From: Pseudomonas sp. P7548
GTDB lineage: Bacteria; Pseudomonadota; Gammaproteobacteria; Pseudomonadales; Pseudomonadaceae
DNA: 55,652 bases
Direction of reading: 5' to 3'
Assembly: GCF_013386585.1 (NCBI RefSeq)
Contig: NZ_JACARO010000061.1
Coordinates: 1,397-57,048 of the forward strand
Made by a program: the position numbers and the translations under genes
Notes under the pieces: generated by a model
What the model was told of the DNA's origin: nothing
The model's input: only the letters and a program-made list of their open reading frames with translations
Databases searched by the model: none
Shown: positions 16,619 through 25,216 of the stretch, in pieces
Layout of the letters: each line of letters opens with the position of its first letter
How positions within the stretch are numbered: the stretch's first letter is position 1

Positions 16619-17464
16619 TTATAGGCTCAACTGTTCATGAATGACGCCAGGAGGCTCCGATGCCTGCCGATGCTGACCGCCGTCGCGCCTCGTGGCGGGG
16701 GCTTTGTGAGGTCTCCCTTCTTCAGGAATGACCCACAGTGCATTGGCCATGTCGCCGTCCTGTAACCGTTCGGTGATGGCGACTTCCATGGCTTGGCGAA
16801 ACGCATCCAGTTGTGGCCGGTCGGTCGAGTCGCCTCGGGCGTCCAGGTCATCCAACGTGCGTTGCCAGCCCGCCAGTGCAGGGTAGCTGCGTTTCAGGCT
16901 GCGCTTGCCAACCACAGCACTGAGCAACTGTGTGCACAAGTGCTGGCCTTGGGGCGTGAGGCCGTGGTAGCTGACAAACTCCTGCCGATTGGTCTCCATG
17001 CGGATGAAGCGAATATGTTCATCATAGCGATGGTGACGCGGATGAAAGAAGTCCAAGGATTCAACCGCCGGGTAACGGCTGGGGGCTACCGGGAAACCAC
17101 CCCAGTCGGCTTTGCCCTTCACAGAGTTGCAGTCGACGCAGGAGATCGCCAGGTTGCGTGGCTGTAAGGCGAATTGCGGATAGGTATCGCGTGACAGTAC
17201 ATGTTCGATGGGCGCGGCACTGGCGTGGTTGAGCAGCCAGCGCTTGCAATAACAGCACCTGGGCTCCTGGCGGTTTTTCAACGCCAGGCGTAGGTGCTTT
17301 TTAATAGCGGCATACGCGGGATTCGTCGTGTCGCCCAATTCGCCCCAGACCGTTTTGTCATTGAGATGGGCTGCACTGCGCAACTTATGCAGCAATGCCA
17401 TCTTTTCACGGTAGGTGAGCTTTTTCTTTGGCGCCTTCAGCTCATCGGGCTTGCTCGTCTTCAT
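16619..17464 (-). CDS. HNH endonuclease, PtuB-like (Septu-type defence)
   Basis: This 281-residue protein has a zinc-type HNH nuclease centre: CCYCKR at residues 70-75, IEHVLSRDTYP about 15 residues later, and CVDCNSVKG about residues 110-118. The two CxxC pairs and the C-x-x-C-N-x-x-K-G end are the arrangement seen in PtuB of Septu systems and in HNH partners of some retrons. The N-terminus is very basic (KAPKKKLTYREKMALLHKLR). Its ATG overlaps the stop of the large ATPase gene by 4 bp (ATGA), so the two are translated together. Inference: the nuclease effector of an anti-phage complex controlled by the ATPase. No reverse transcriptase or ncRNA was noticed beside it, arguing against a retron. 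Confidence 0.75.
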   Translation of the reverse strand: MKTSKPDELKAPKKKLTYREKMALLHKLRSAAHLNDKTVWGELGDTTNPAYAAIKKHLRLALKNRQEPRCCYCKRWLLNHASAAPIEHVLSRDTYPQFALQPRNLAISCVDCNSVKGKADWGGFPVAPSRYPAVESLDFFHPRHHRYDEHIRFIRMETNRQEFVSYHGLTPQGQHLCTQLLSAVVGKRSLKRSYPALAGWQRTLDDLDARGDSTDRPQLDAFRQAMEVAITERLQDGDMANALWVIPEEGRPHKAPATRRDGGQHRQASEPPGVIHEQLSL

Positions 17465-19908
17465 GCCAGCCCTTCCTGCGCAGCTAATGCAAAGGTCTCG
17501 TTGATAGCCCGTCCCGCCTGCTCAATCAGTTGCAGGTCCAGCTGGAAACGTTTGTCTTCAGCATTGCCTGAACTGACCATGATTGCGGTCATATAATCCA
17601 GGGCTTTCTTGAAGCCTTCCTGACGCTCGGCGTACTTTTCCGTGTCGTCTCGGTTGGTCGTTCGGATCGCCTCGGTGACCAGGGCCGCACAACGCTCCGC
17701 GACCTCACGATTGTGCGGTGTGTAGGTCTCAAAGCCCTTGAGCAGGATGGTTTCCACTGAGTGACGTTGCGCTGGCGCGATCTCAGTCAATTGACTGTCC
17801 TTGGCCATGAAACAATGACTGAGGTTGTCTTTGGCGTTGGCCACCAGCGTTGGCGAGTGGGTGGCGATCACGAATCGAGTCTGCAGCTGTTGGGCCATCA
17901 AGCTGAACAGGCTCGGCAGCAATTGTTGCCAGCCCACATGCAGGCTGACTTCCGGCTCATCGATCAGTAGCACTTTGCCCGGCCCGGCGCTTGCCGTGAT
18001 TTTTGCGAACAGGACCAGCACCTGCTGTTCGCCGGAGCTGAGGTCGGTGAATTTCAGCAAGGTGGAGCTACCCTGCCGACTCAGCGCGAGGGTCAGCCCT
18101 TTGATCGAGACATTCGAGTGGACGGCGTCCGCCAATGAAATGACTTGGGCGGCCAGATCGAGCGGTTGCAACAATTCGTTGAAGGCGCCTTTGGGTGCAA
18201 GATACAGGCGCTGTTTGAGACCCAGGCGCTCGAGCACGCTTTCCAGCAAGGTCAGACGCTCAGGAATACCGACCGTTTCGATCAGCAGGTCGATCAACTT
18301 GCGTTCAATGGTTTGCGAGGAATAACCGGTGCTCGTTCGGTCGCCCAGATATCGATAATCCGGGTATTTTTCGCGGTCTGCCAAAGGAAAACGGTCAATG
18401 GGCCCGATCACGATCGCCACACTGGAAATTGATTGTTGCTTGAGGTGGTTGACCAGAGACGACAGCAATAGGCTTTTGCCTGCGCCGTTGTTACCAATGA
18501 CGTAGATGCAAGCGGATAAATGATCGGATTGTCCCAGCAAGTGTTCCAGTGGGCGACGGTCGAGCAGTGAAACATCACGTTCGTGGTCCTTGCGCTTCAC
18601 CCGCCTGGCTGAAATGCCACTCTTGAGAACTTCCCGGGTTTCCAGTTGCGTGCAAATGCCATCGATAGGGCTATAACCCTCGTCGAACCAACGGGCGAAC
18701 AGGCCTTGGAGCGAACCTAACTGTTTTGATTGAGGGTATCGGCTGGAATTCAGTGCTCCATTCGATCTCCAGACTTGGTATATCCCAGCGGCGAAACACG
18801 CCAGTTCTTCCGAGGTGACACCTCGGGTGACCTCCAGCAATTGGCGTGTGTCGATGCAAAGGGTCTGACCCGGTAGGGTTTTTTCGTCATTCAACAGCCA
18901 GGCACAGTGTCGGCTCGATTTGCCGGCATCGTTGTAACTGATGAAGTCAAACACGGCTTCCAGCAAGTCCCTGTCGGATAAATGCTGCTTCAGCGCCTCC
19001 AGCGCCTTAGGATCATCGGTACTGCCGGACCGGAATACCACCAGCGTTCGACCGGTCATCGTCGGCCCGATGATCGTGCGTTCCTCAAGCAGATGCAGCA
19101 AGGTGCTGAAAGGACGTTTGAGGAACGACGGGTTGTCCAGCAGTGACAGTTCGGTGCGCTTGAAGTGGCGCGGATCAAGCTGGATCAGTTCGGCATCGAT
19201 GCCCTGCACGACGAGCCTGAGCTGGGTCAAGTGTTGCAAGGGAGATTGCCGATCAACCAGCTTATAGTCGAATCTGTACTGATACAGTTCGAAATGCTTG
19301 ATGAAAGCTTCACCGCTGTAGGGCGCAATGTCGATCAGCCCCTCCGCATGCGCAAGGCCCGCAGCGAGTGCGCCGCTGATGTGTGCATGGCGGCGATCAA
19401 AGCGTCCCTGGGTGACGATGTGATAGAAAAGTGAATCGAATAGATCGAGGCATTCTTCGCCATCCAGTTCCTCTGTGACCTCATCCAACAAGGCTGACAG
19501 CTGTTCGTAGGTCTGCTCGTCACACGTGGTGGACATGCTTGGGTGGCGACAATGCTCCATCAGCAAGTGCACGTTGGCCTGAGACGTGTCGTGATAGTTC
19601 CAATACTTGGCCTCCCGCTCCTGGGTCCACTTGGGACTGTCCCAATCGATCATCTGGGCGGCGAGTACGTAAAGCAGCGTCTGCTGAAACTGTCCTTCGC
19701 TCATCTGCCCTTGAAGTTGACTGTCCTGCGCACGTCTAAGCAACCTGCTCAGCCAGATGTGACTTTCTTCCATGAATTTCGACCCGGTACCAATGGCGAT
19801 AAAGACTGGGGAGTGCGCCCCGACGTTGAAGTCGGAAAGTCTACCTATCGAGCCGAGTGATGGCGAGTAGCCATTTATCCATTGCGAGAGGAGCAGGGCT
19901 GCGGGCAT
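17461..19908 (-). CDS. Large ABC/OLD-type ATPase, PtuA-like, with long N-terminal extension
   Basis: About 815 residues from the ATG at 19908; a TTG at 19920 is an alternative start. The C-terminal half is an SMC/ABC-like ATPase: Walker A GNNGAGKS at 472-479, signature LSSGEQQVLVLF about 620-632, Walker B VLLIDEPEVSLH about 643-655, and switch histidine IATHSPTLVANAK about 680. This is the form of AAA ATPases in Septu (PtuA), retron and OLD-type defence systems. The first 440 or so residues hold no motif I recognise; they are soluble and mixed helix/strand, and make the protein much longer than the usual PtuA. It is coupled by a 4-bp overlap to the HNH gene and starts 21 nt after a GMC oxidoreductase gene that is functionally unrelated. 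Confidence 0.72.
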   Translation of the reverse strand: MPAALLLSQWINGYSPSLGSIGRLSDFNVGAHSPVFIAIGTGSKFMEESHIWLSRLLRRAQDSQLQGQMSEGQFQQTLLYVLAAQMIDWDSPKWTQEREAKYWNYHDTSQANVHLLMEHCRHPSMSTTCDEQTYEQLSALLDEVTEELDGEECLDLFDSLFYHIVTQGRFDRRHAHISGALAAGLAHAEGLIDIAPYSGEAFIKHFELYQYRFDYKLVDRQSPLQHLTQLRLVVQGIDAELIQLDPRHFKRTELSLLDNPSFLKRPFSTLLHLLEERTIIGPTMTGRTLVVFRSGSTDDPKALEALKQHLSDRDLLEAVFDFISYNDAGKSSRHCAWLLNDEKTLPGQTLCIDTRQLLEVTRGVTSEELACFAAGIYQVWRSNGALNSSRYPQSKQLGSLQGLFARWFDEGYSPIDGICTQLETREVLKSGISARRVKRKDHERDVSLLDRRPLEHLLGQSDHLSACIYVIGNNGAGKSLLLSSLVNHLKQQSISSVAIVIGPIDRFPLADREKYPDYRYLGDRTSTGYSSQTIERKLIDLLIETVGIPERLTLLESVLERLGLKQRLYLAPKGAFNELLQPLDLAAQVISLADAVHSNVSIKGLTLALSRQGSSTLLKFTDLSSGEQQVLVLFAKITASAGPGKVLLIDEPEVSLHVGWQQLLPSLFSLMAQQLQTRFVIATHSPTLVANAKDNLSHCFMAKDSQLTEIAPAQRHSVETILLKGFETYTPHNREVAERCAALVTEAIRTTNRDDTEKYAERQEGFKKALDYMTAIMVSSGNAEDKRFQLDLQLIEQAGRAINETFALAAQEGLA

Positions 19909-19929
19909 CTCTACCCGCAACCCCGTTTG

Positions 19930-22140
19930 CTACAACGTACCGAATGCCACCTGCACGGTCAGCGCGCCTTGATTATCCGCCAGGCCGATGCCGTAGCGCC
20001 CCTCCAGGTCATCATTGATGCACAGTTGCAGTTCGCCGCTTTGGCCGGGCGGAACCGCACCCTTGTCTCCCAGTAGAAACGGCGTACCGGAACTCCCCAC
20101 GCGGCCCACCAATGCACCTTCGTTGGCTCCCGGCAAGGTGTAGCCAGGCTTGGCGATCAACCCCGGGCTGCCATTGCCATCGACCATGCCGCCCACCGGG
20201 CTGGCCAGCCATTTGCCACTTATGTAACGCACCCATCGTGGGCTCGGCCCGCTGATCTGCACGCCGGTGCCTTGCCACGGCTGGTTGGCCTGGACCTGCA
20301 CCGTCGTGGCCTTGAGCTCGTTGCACAACGTATCGCCGGCCTGGATCGCCAGGGCTGCAATGGTCAGGCTGGGGTTGGACGTACCGGTGCTGGGGAACAC
20401 GCCATCGCCCACCAGGAACAGGTTCTTGTGGTCCCACGTGCGTTGGTATTTGTCCACCACCGAGGTCGCGGGATCGTTGCCCATGCGGTAGGTGCCCATC
20501 AGATGCCCGGCCCCCTGGTACGAATAGGATTGTCCCTGGTAGTCGAACACGCCGGGCTGAATGTCCTGGGTCAGTTCGGTAGCGCCGAGCAATTCGGTGA
20601 TGATGTGACTGGCGAGCAGGCGTGCTTGCTTGAATCCCTCCTTGGTGTAGTCCGACAGGTCATAGTGGATTTCTGGGCGCGGGATGCCCAGGCGGTCTTT
20701 GTACTGGCTGGACGGCACGATGTAGCAGTTGGCGTTGTCGGGATCCTTTTCCACCTGTTCCACCAGAAAGCCGATGCGGAACTGGCGTGTCAGCAGGTTA
20801 TTGAGTTGCTGCACCAGCGCTGTGCCAAACAGTGCCTGGGACGGCACCGTTGAGGAGGGCAACGGGTTGGTGCGACTGACGTTGGTGCCGTCGATCAGGT
20901 CGGCGACGGTGGTGTAAGGGTCGCCGATCGGCCAGTTCCAGCCTTCATTGCCGATCTCGATGCGCCAGGCCGCGCGCTGACTACGGAAGGCACCATCGCG
21001 CAGGCTTTCGATACCTGAGGTGGACACTGGCCCACGGTACGGGAACACCGTCTTGCCTTCGGGCATCAGGCCCCACGCTAGGTAGATCGGGTGATCGGCC
21101 AGGCTGCGGCCGACCTGACCGCTGCTGTTGGCGACGCCTTTGGGCCAGGTGCTGCTGGTGGAGTTGAGCAATAGCTTGGGGGTTTCGATCGCGTGAGCGG
21201 CGATGACGTAGCGCTGTCCGGTAGCAACCCCTGTGGCCGTGGCCGGGCCGTCGCCGAGCTGGTACTGGATGAACTCGATGCCGCTGATGGTGCTGTCCGC
21301 CGCTACCGTCACCTTGCTGGCCACGGTTTTGTAGAGCACCCGCACATTGCCAGTGTTCAGAGCGTTGTTCATCGTTATAGTGGCGTCGTACTTGGCCTGG
21401 ATCGGGCAGATCGGCGTGCAATTGGTATTGCCCGCGCACACGCGGCGCCCGGCATAGGGTTGGGAGTTGCGTCCGGCGGGTGTCGGGCTGACCACCAACG
21501 GCAAGCCGTCGAAGGACTGGCCCTGTACGGCGCTGACAAAGCTGCCGTCCACCAACGACAGCGGAATGCTGGTCATCGGGAACTGATAGTTGCTCGGGAA
21601 GGTGATGCCCAGGTAAGCCTGGTCGGCCACATCGGCAGCCACGCCGATTTCCGCTTCGGCACGGCAATAAGCGCTCTGCAGGTCGTTGTAACCGATCGGC
21701 CAGTCCATCCCCACGCCGTATAGCGATTTCATCTGGAAATCATGGGGCAGCATGCGCAGGCAGGTGGCTACCCAGTGCCAGGTTGTGCCGCCGCCCACCC
21801 GTTCATAGGTGCTGGTGAATGGCATGGGGCCTTTCTGCACCAAATAGCTGACGTCCGGGTTGTTCCAGCCATTGATCAGGTCGGCAATGGTCGCGCGGGG
21901 TGCATTCTGTTCGGCGGGATTGCGCGCTGGGCTCAGGGTACTCACTGGAGGGTAGGGGGACTCGGGTGTCTTCAGCGTTGCGGTGTAGAAACGCTCCAGG
22001 TATTGGTTACGGTTGGGCGGGATCTGCGGACCGGACTCCAGCACCAATACCTTCACCCCCGCCAATCCCAGTTGATAGGCAATCAGGCTGCCCGCCAGGC
22101 CAGCACCGACGATCACCACATCTGCTTGTTCAGTACTCAT
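19930..22140 (-). CDS. GMC-family flavin dehydrogenase with C-terminal LecA-like lectin domain
   Basis: This 736-residue protein opens with an FAD Rossmann motif (VVIVGAGLAGSLIAYQLG, residues 8-25) and the GMC signature GGGTTWHW near 125. The C-terminal active-site region holds GAGHLMGTYRMG and SNPSLTIAALA (about 545 and 600), with the expected His and Asn. Residues 619-736 form an extra domain resembling the P. aeruginosa galactophilic lectin LecA: LPGANEGALVGRVGSSG, then ELQLCINDD and GLADNQGALTVQV, which parallel LecA's core strands and its calcium/sugar loop. No export signal is visible. Last gene of a three-gene operon, 4-bp overlap with the small subunit. Family members oxidise alcohols and sugars; a sugar substrate is inferred from the lectin domain. 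Confidence 0.85.
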   Translation of the reverse strand: MSTEQADVVIVGAGLAGSLIAYQLGLAGVKVLVLESGPQIPPNRNQYLERFYTATLKTPESPYPPVSTLSPARNPAEQNAPRATIADLINGWNNPDVSYLVQKGPMPFTSTYERVGGGTTWHWVATCLRMLPHDFQMKSLYGVGMDWPIGYNDLQSAYCRAEAEIGVAADVADQAYLGITFPSNYQFPMTSIPLSLVDGSFVSAVQGQSFDGLPLVVSPTPAGRNSQPYAGRRVCAGNTNCTPICPIQAKYDATITMNNALNTGNVRVLYKTVASKVTVAADSTISGIEFIQYQLGDGPATATGVATGQRYVIAAHAIETPKLLLNSTSSTWPKGVANSSGQVGRSLADHPIYLAWGLMPEGKTVFPYRGPVSTSGIESLRDGAFRSQRAAWRIEIGNEGWNWPIGDPYTTVADLIDGTNVSRTNPLPSSTVPSQALFGTALVQQLNNLLTRQFRIGFLVEQVEKDPDNANCYIVPSSQYKDRLGIPRPEIHYDLSDYTKEGFKQARLLASHIITELLGATELTQDIQPGVFDYQGQSYSYQGAGHLMGTYRMGNDPATSVVDKYQRTWDHKNLFLVGDGVFPSTGTSNPSLTIAALAIQAGDTLCNELKATTVQVQANQPWQGTGVQISGPSPRWVRYISGKWLASPVGGMVDGNGSPGLIAKPGYTLPGANEGALVGRVGSSGTPFLLGDKGAVPPGQSGELQLCINDDLEGRYGIGLADNQGALTVQVAFGTL

Positions 22141-22649
22141 GACGATGCTCCTGTCTGGGCGCTGGCCGTTACGCCGGTGAAGTCCTCAAGACTCGGCGGT
22201 ACTTCGTTCCAATAGCCGAAGAAGAACTCGCTGTAACCCATCGGGTGGGCCTGGGCCATTTTCCAGGCCCAGCTCTCGGTGTAAGCCTCACTGCTGACGA
22301 CGGTTTGTTCGCCCGCGGTAAACGTCCCTTGTGCGTAGGGTTGGTACCACACGCCGAGCAGCCATAGTTTCATGATCGCGCGCGCCGCCAGTGCCGTCTG
22401 CGTAGTGGCCGGTTGGCCGTTCTGCATCAGGATTGCGTTGCCGATCTGCTGCGGCGTCGACTGGTCTGCCAGCAGCGTTGCGTATTGAGCGAGCAGGGCA
22501 CTGAGCACGTTTTGCCCAAGCCTGGGGCCGATGAACGCAAGGAAGGTGGTGGGCAGGCCGATGGGATCTACGGACGGCGCCAGCAGCTCCTGATTGATAC
22601 CGGTGAGCACCACACTCAGGCCGGTGAAGTTGTCCAGGTCGGTACTCAT
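22137..22649 (-). CDS. Small subunit of GMC-type dehydrogenase (sorbitol/gluconate dehydrogenase subunit-like)
   Basis: A 170-residue protein starting MSTDLDNFTGLSVVLTG at the ATG 22649. An open stretch continues upstream but only overlaps the preceding gene. It overlaps both neighbours by 4 bp (ATGA at each end), which fixes its start and places it in a tight operon with the GMC flavoprotein. Size, position and the Ala/Leu-rich helical body with a late tryptophan/aromatic block (ESWAWKMAQAHPMGYSEFFFGYW) fit the small subunits of three-part FAD dehydrogenases such as sorbitol, fructose and gluconate dehydrogenases. Those usually carry a Tat signal that exports the flavoprotein as well; none is visible here. 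Confidence 0.65.
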   Translation of the reverse strand: MSTDLDNFTGLSVVLTGINQELLAPSVDPIGLPTTFLAFIGPRLGQNVLSALLAQYATLLADQSTPQQIGNAILMQNGQPATTQTALAARAIMKLWLLGVWYQPYAQGTFTAGEQTVVSSEAYTESWAWKMAQAHPMGYSEFFFGYWNEVPPSLEDFTGVTASAQTGASS

Positions 22650-24013
22650 GGCTGACTCCCTGTTGCGCCGGTGGATTGGGCGCGCTCCAACAAGTAGGTG
22701 AAGTCCGCGAAGCTGGTGCGCGGCGATTGGGTCACGTGGGTGGCGGCATTGCCGTGGCAGGCGATGCAACTGGAAGATGCCTGGGGCACAGTGCCCTGGA
22801 TGTAGGTCTCCAGCGTGGTATTGGCGAGGAACGACGGCGCTGGTTTGCCCAACGGGACAGTGGTCGAGATCTGACACGGCGGCTGGCCGGTGAGGGTCGG
22901 CCACTGAGTGCTGATCAACTGGTAATTGGCCCACACACTGTTGGGGTTCACCGTGCGCAACAGGTTTTGATAAGTGCTGTTAAGGGTTTTGGTGGCGTCG
23001 GTCAGCGGTATTTCCCGCACAATTTGCGAAGGTGTGGCCTTCACCGCCGGGTTCCACGGGCGGGGTGGCGGTTGGTTCACTTCGGCCTTGCTGCTGGCGT
23101 TGTAGAACAGGTACGGGCCAGTGCGCTCGGCAGGCGGTGTGGTTTTTTCCGGCGCGTTGTCGACGTGTTCGAAGGTGGACCATACCCACTGGGGGGCGCT
23201 GGTGGTCTTGTGCACGATGTGCAAGCCCACCAGCCCGACCGGCTCGGCGGTGCAGGACTCGGCCACTACCGGCCCTTTGCTTGGGTCGCTGTTGCCGGGG
23301 GTGTACACCAACGCGTCGACGGTGTGGAAGTTGCCAGGCTGGTCATTGCCGTCCAGCACTTTCCACGAAGCCTTGACCATCAACGCACCCACCTCGCGGC
23401 TGGTGGGGTTACCGCAGCTGAATGCCACGGTGTTGGTCGGGCTGGCAGAAAAGAACGCCTGTTGGCCCTGGATGCTGTACAGCCCGTTGTTGACGATGCC
23501 GTCGAACATCGGCTGGTTCACCACGATTTCATTGCGCGTATACACGCCGCTCTGATCCACCAATGGGCCGCTTTCAAATGGCTGGATAAACTCGTCGAGT
23601 ACATCCGGCACCTTGCCCATTTGTTGCAACAACCGGCCGGAACCCTTGCCCTCACAGGCTTTAGGCACGGCAGCGGGGGCATGGTAGGGCTGCGGTTTCT
23701 GCCCTTGGGGCAGGAATATCTGGTAACTCTCGCGGTAGCTTTCCCATACCGTGGCCGCGTCCTCGTGGCCGATCTGCACCTTGGGATCGGGGTTGCCATC
23801 GGGCAGGGCCGGCCAGCTCAGGGCGATAAAGGTCTGCCAGGACATTTCATCGAAGTTTTCCTGCAGGCTGGTGAGGGAAAACGGCGGAGTCGCCGTGACA
23901 TCGAAGGGAATTTGCGTAGACAGCGTGGGGGCCGCGACAACCACAGGGCTCAACAAGGCGCCGAACAGCGCGCAGCCGAGCCATGGCCTGGGCCGATGGG
24001 GTTCCATTCTCAT
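22646..24013 (-). CDS. Exported c-type cytochrome-like protein of the GMC dehydrogenase operon
   Basis: About 455 residues. The ATG at 24013 is chosen because AAGGAG lies 6 nt upstream; other ATGs at 24007, 24019 and 24058 are in frame. A signal peptide follows (WLGCALFGALLSPVVVAA). The body is not a family I know by motif; a single haem-c site CIACHG lies near the C-terminus (Cys about 416, His about 420). It is the first gene of the leftward operon with the small subunit and the GMC flavoprotein, so it probably accepts electrons from them in the periplasm, as the cytochrome subunit does in related complexes. Its length and single haem site near the C-terminus differ from the usual three-haem subunit. 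Confidence 0.7.
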   Translation of the reverse strand: MRMEPHRPRPWLGCALFGALLSPVVVAAPTLSTQIPFDVTATPPFSLTSLQENFDEMSWQTFIALSWPALPDGNPDPKVQIGHEDAATVWESYRESYQIFLPQGQKPQPYHAPAAVPKACEGKGSGRLLQQMGKVPDVLDEFIQPFESGPLVDQSGVYTRNEIVVNQPMFDGIVNNGLYSIQGQQAFFSASPTNTVAFSCGNPTSREVGALMVKASWKVLDGNDQPGNFHTVDALVYTPGNSDPSKGPVVAESCTAEPVGLVGLHIVHKTTSAPQWVWSTFEHVDNAPEKTTPPAERTGPYLFYNASSKAEVNQPPPRPWNPAVKATPSQIVREIPLTDATKTLNSTYQNLLRTVNPNSVWANYQLISTQWPTLTGQPPCQISTTVPLGKPAPSFLANTTLETYIQGTVPQASSSCIACHGNAATHVTQSPRTSFADFTYLLERAQSTGATGSQP

Positions 24014-24247
24014 CGTCATCTCCTTGGCATCAGGGCCAGGAGTTCGCCGGTCCGTCATGGACTCTTCACTGCGCCTCCTGGCACGTTTGTGAGCGTAGAT
24101 AACGCGCTACCGGTGAGTGTTCGCGGGACTAGATTGTTTCGCAATAATCACAATTGCTGCTCAGGAGAGCAGGGAGGCAAGCCGGTTTGACAGGTCAATA
24201 GGCGCAACTATATTGGTGATGTCACGACGCAATCACAGGCCGCTCGC

Positions 24248-25216
24248 ATGGAAGGGTATGGTTCGCTTCGACGTAGATTGCGAGGGTCGCGGCGACGTGG
24301 CCAGCTCACCTGCCTGGCCTTTTCTGGCATGTGTGCGTGTATGCCGGTGTTTGCCGGAGCGGAACCTGTCATTGATGGCACGACGGTCAGTTTCACACTG
24401 GTGCCGAGAACGCTGAATGACAGTGACATTCAGGTGTTCAACGGGGTACCCGCCCAGAGCGGCGACTGGCGTTCCATTGCGATTAGCCAATCGACGGGTG
24501 CAGGCCCCACCTGCACGGCCACGTTTGTCGGAAACGGCGTCCTGTTGACCGCCGCTCACTGCGTGGTGCTGGGCAACAACCGGTTCGCCTCGTCCATCCG
24601 CATAGGGCCGTTCAAGTACCGATGCGCTGTGGACGATGCCTATCTTTCAACGAAAGAGATGCCCAGTGTGCGTCATCCGGCAGACTATGCCCTGTGCCTT
24701 GCCGAACCCTATGGCGACAAGGTTCCCGATGAATTCCTGCACCTCGTCTGGGACACGCTGGACCTGCGTGCGGTAGCCAAAGACGATGTGTTGATGGTGG
24801 CCGGTTATGGCTGTGTCTCCTGGGCGTTCAACCCGTCCACCGGCCATATCAGCGAAGCCGCGCATGAAAAAATCCTGGCCGTTGGCGATTTCAAGGTCAA
24901 TGCCCTGCAAGTCGACACGTTCTCCAGCGAGTCGGATGGCAAAACCCTCAGCGCGCTGTGTGCAGGCGATTCCGGAGGCCCGGCGTTCAGCGGTGTCAAC
25001 GCGATGAAGCCCGGTGGTGCCCGTACCATTCGGGGAGTCGCTTCGAGACGGCGTATCGACCAGAGCACGGTGGTGTCGTACTTCGCGTCATTGTCGAGCG
25101 CGCGGTTCACGCAATTTCTGGCGTGTTGGAAAAAAGCCAATCCCACCGCTTATGTGAACGTCAAGCCCGCCGTTCCAAACGTACAGGAGGCCTCGGCATG
25201 CGTCAGTACCCTCTAA
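24248..25216 (+). CDS. Secreted trypsin-like serine protease (S1 family)
   Basis: This 322-residue protein has a basic N-terminus (RRRLRGSRRRGQ), a hydrophobic segment and a likely signal cleavage near VFAGA. The chymotrypsin-fold triad is intact: TAAHC with His 104, ADYALC with Asp 146, and GDSGGPA with Ser 242. Several Cys pairs suit an oxidised, extracytoplasmic enzyme. The start at 24248 has no strong Shine-Dalgarno; ATG 24329 would remove the basic region. It is the first of three rightward genes (S1 protease, S8 protease, lipoprotein) that overlap or nearly touch, and is divergent from the dehydrogenase operon across about 235 bp. Substrate and role are unknown. Confidence 0.85.
   Translation: MEGYGSLRRRLRGSRRRGQLTCLAFSGMCACMPVFAGAEPVIDGTTVSFTLVPRTLNDSDIQVFNGVPAQSGDWRSIAISQSTGAGPTCTATFVGNGVLLTAAHCVVLGNNRFASSIRIGPFKYRCAVDDAYLSTKEMPSVRHPADYALCLAEPYGDKVPDEFLHLVWDTLDLRAVAKDDVLMVAGYGCVSWAFNPSTGHISEAAHEKILAVGDFKVNALQVDTFSSESDGKTLSALCAGDSGGPAFSGVNAMKPGGARTIRGVASRRRIDQSTVVSYFASLSSARFTQFLACWKKANPTAYVNVKPAVPNVQEASACVSTL

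Noticed and set aside
16619..19920. Retron with PtuA/PtuB-type effectors
   Set aside because: No reverse transcriptase gene and no msr-msd-like structured region seen next to the pair.
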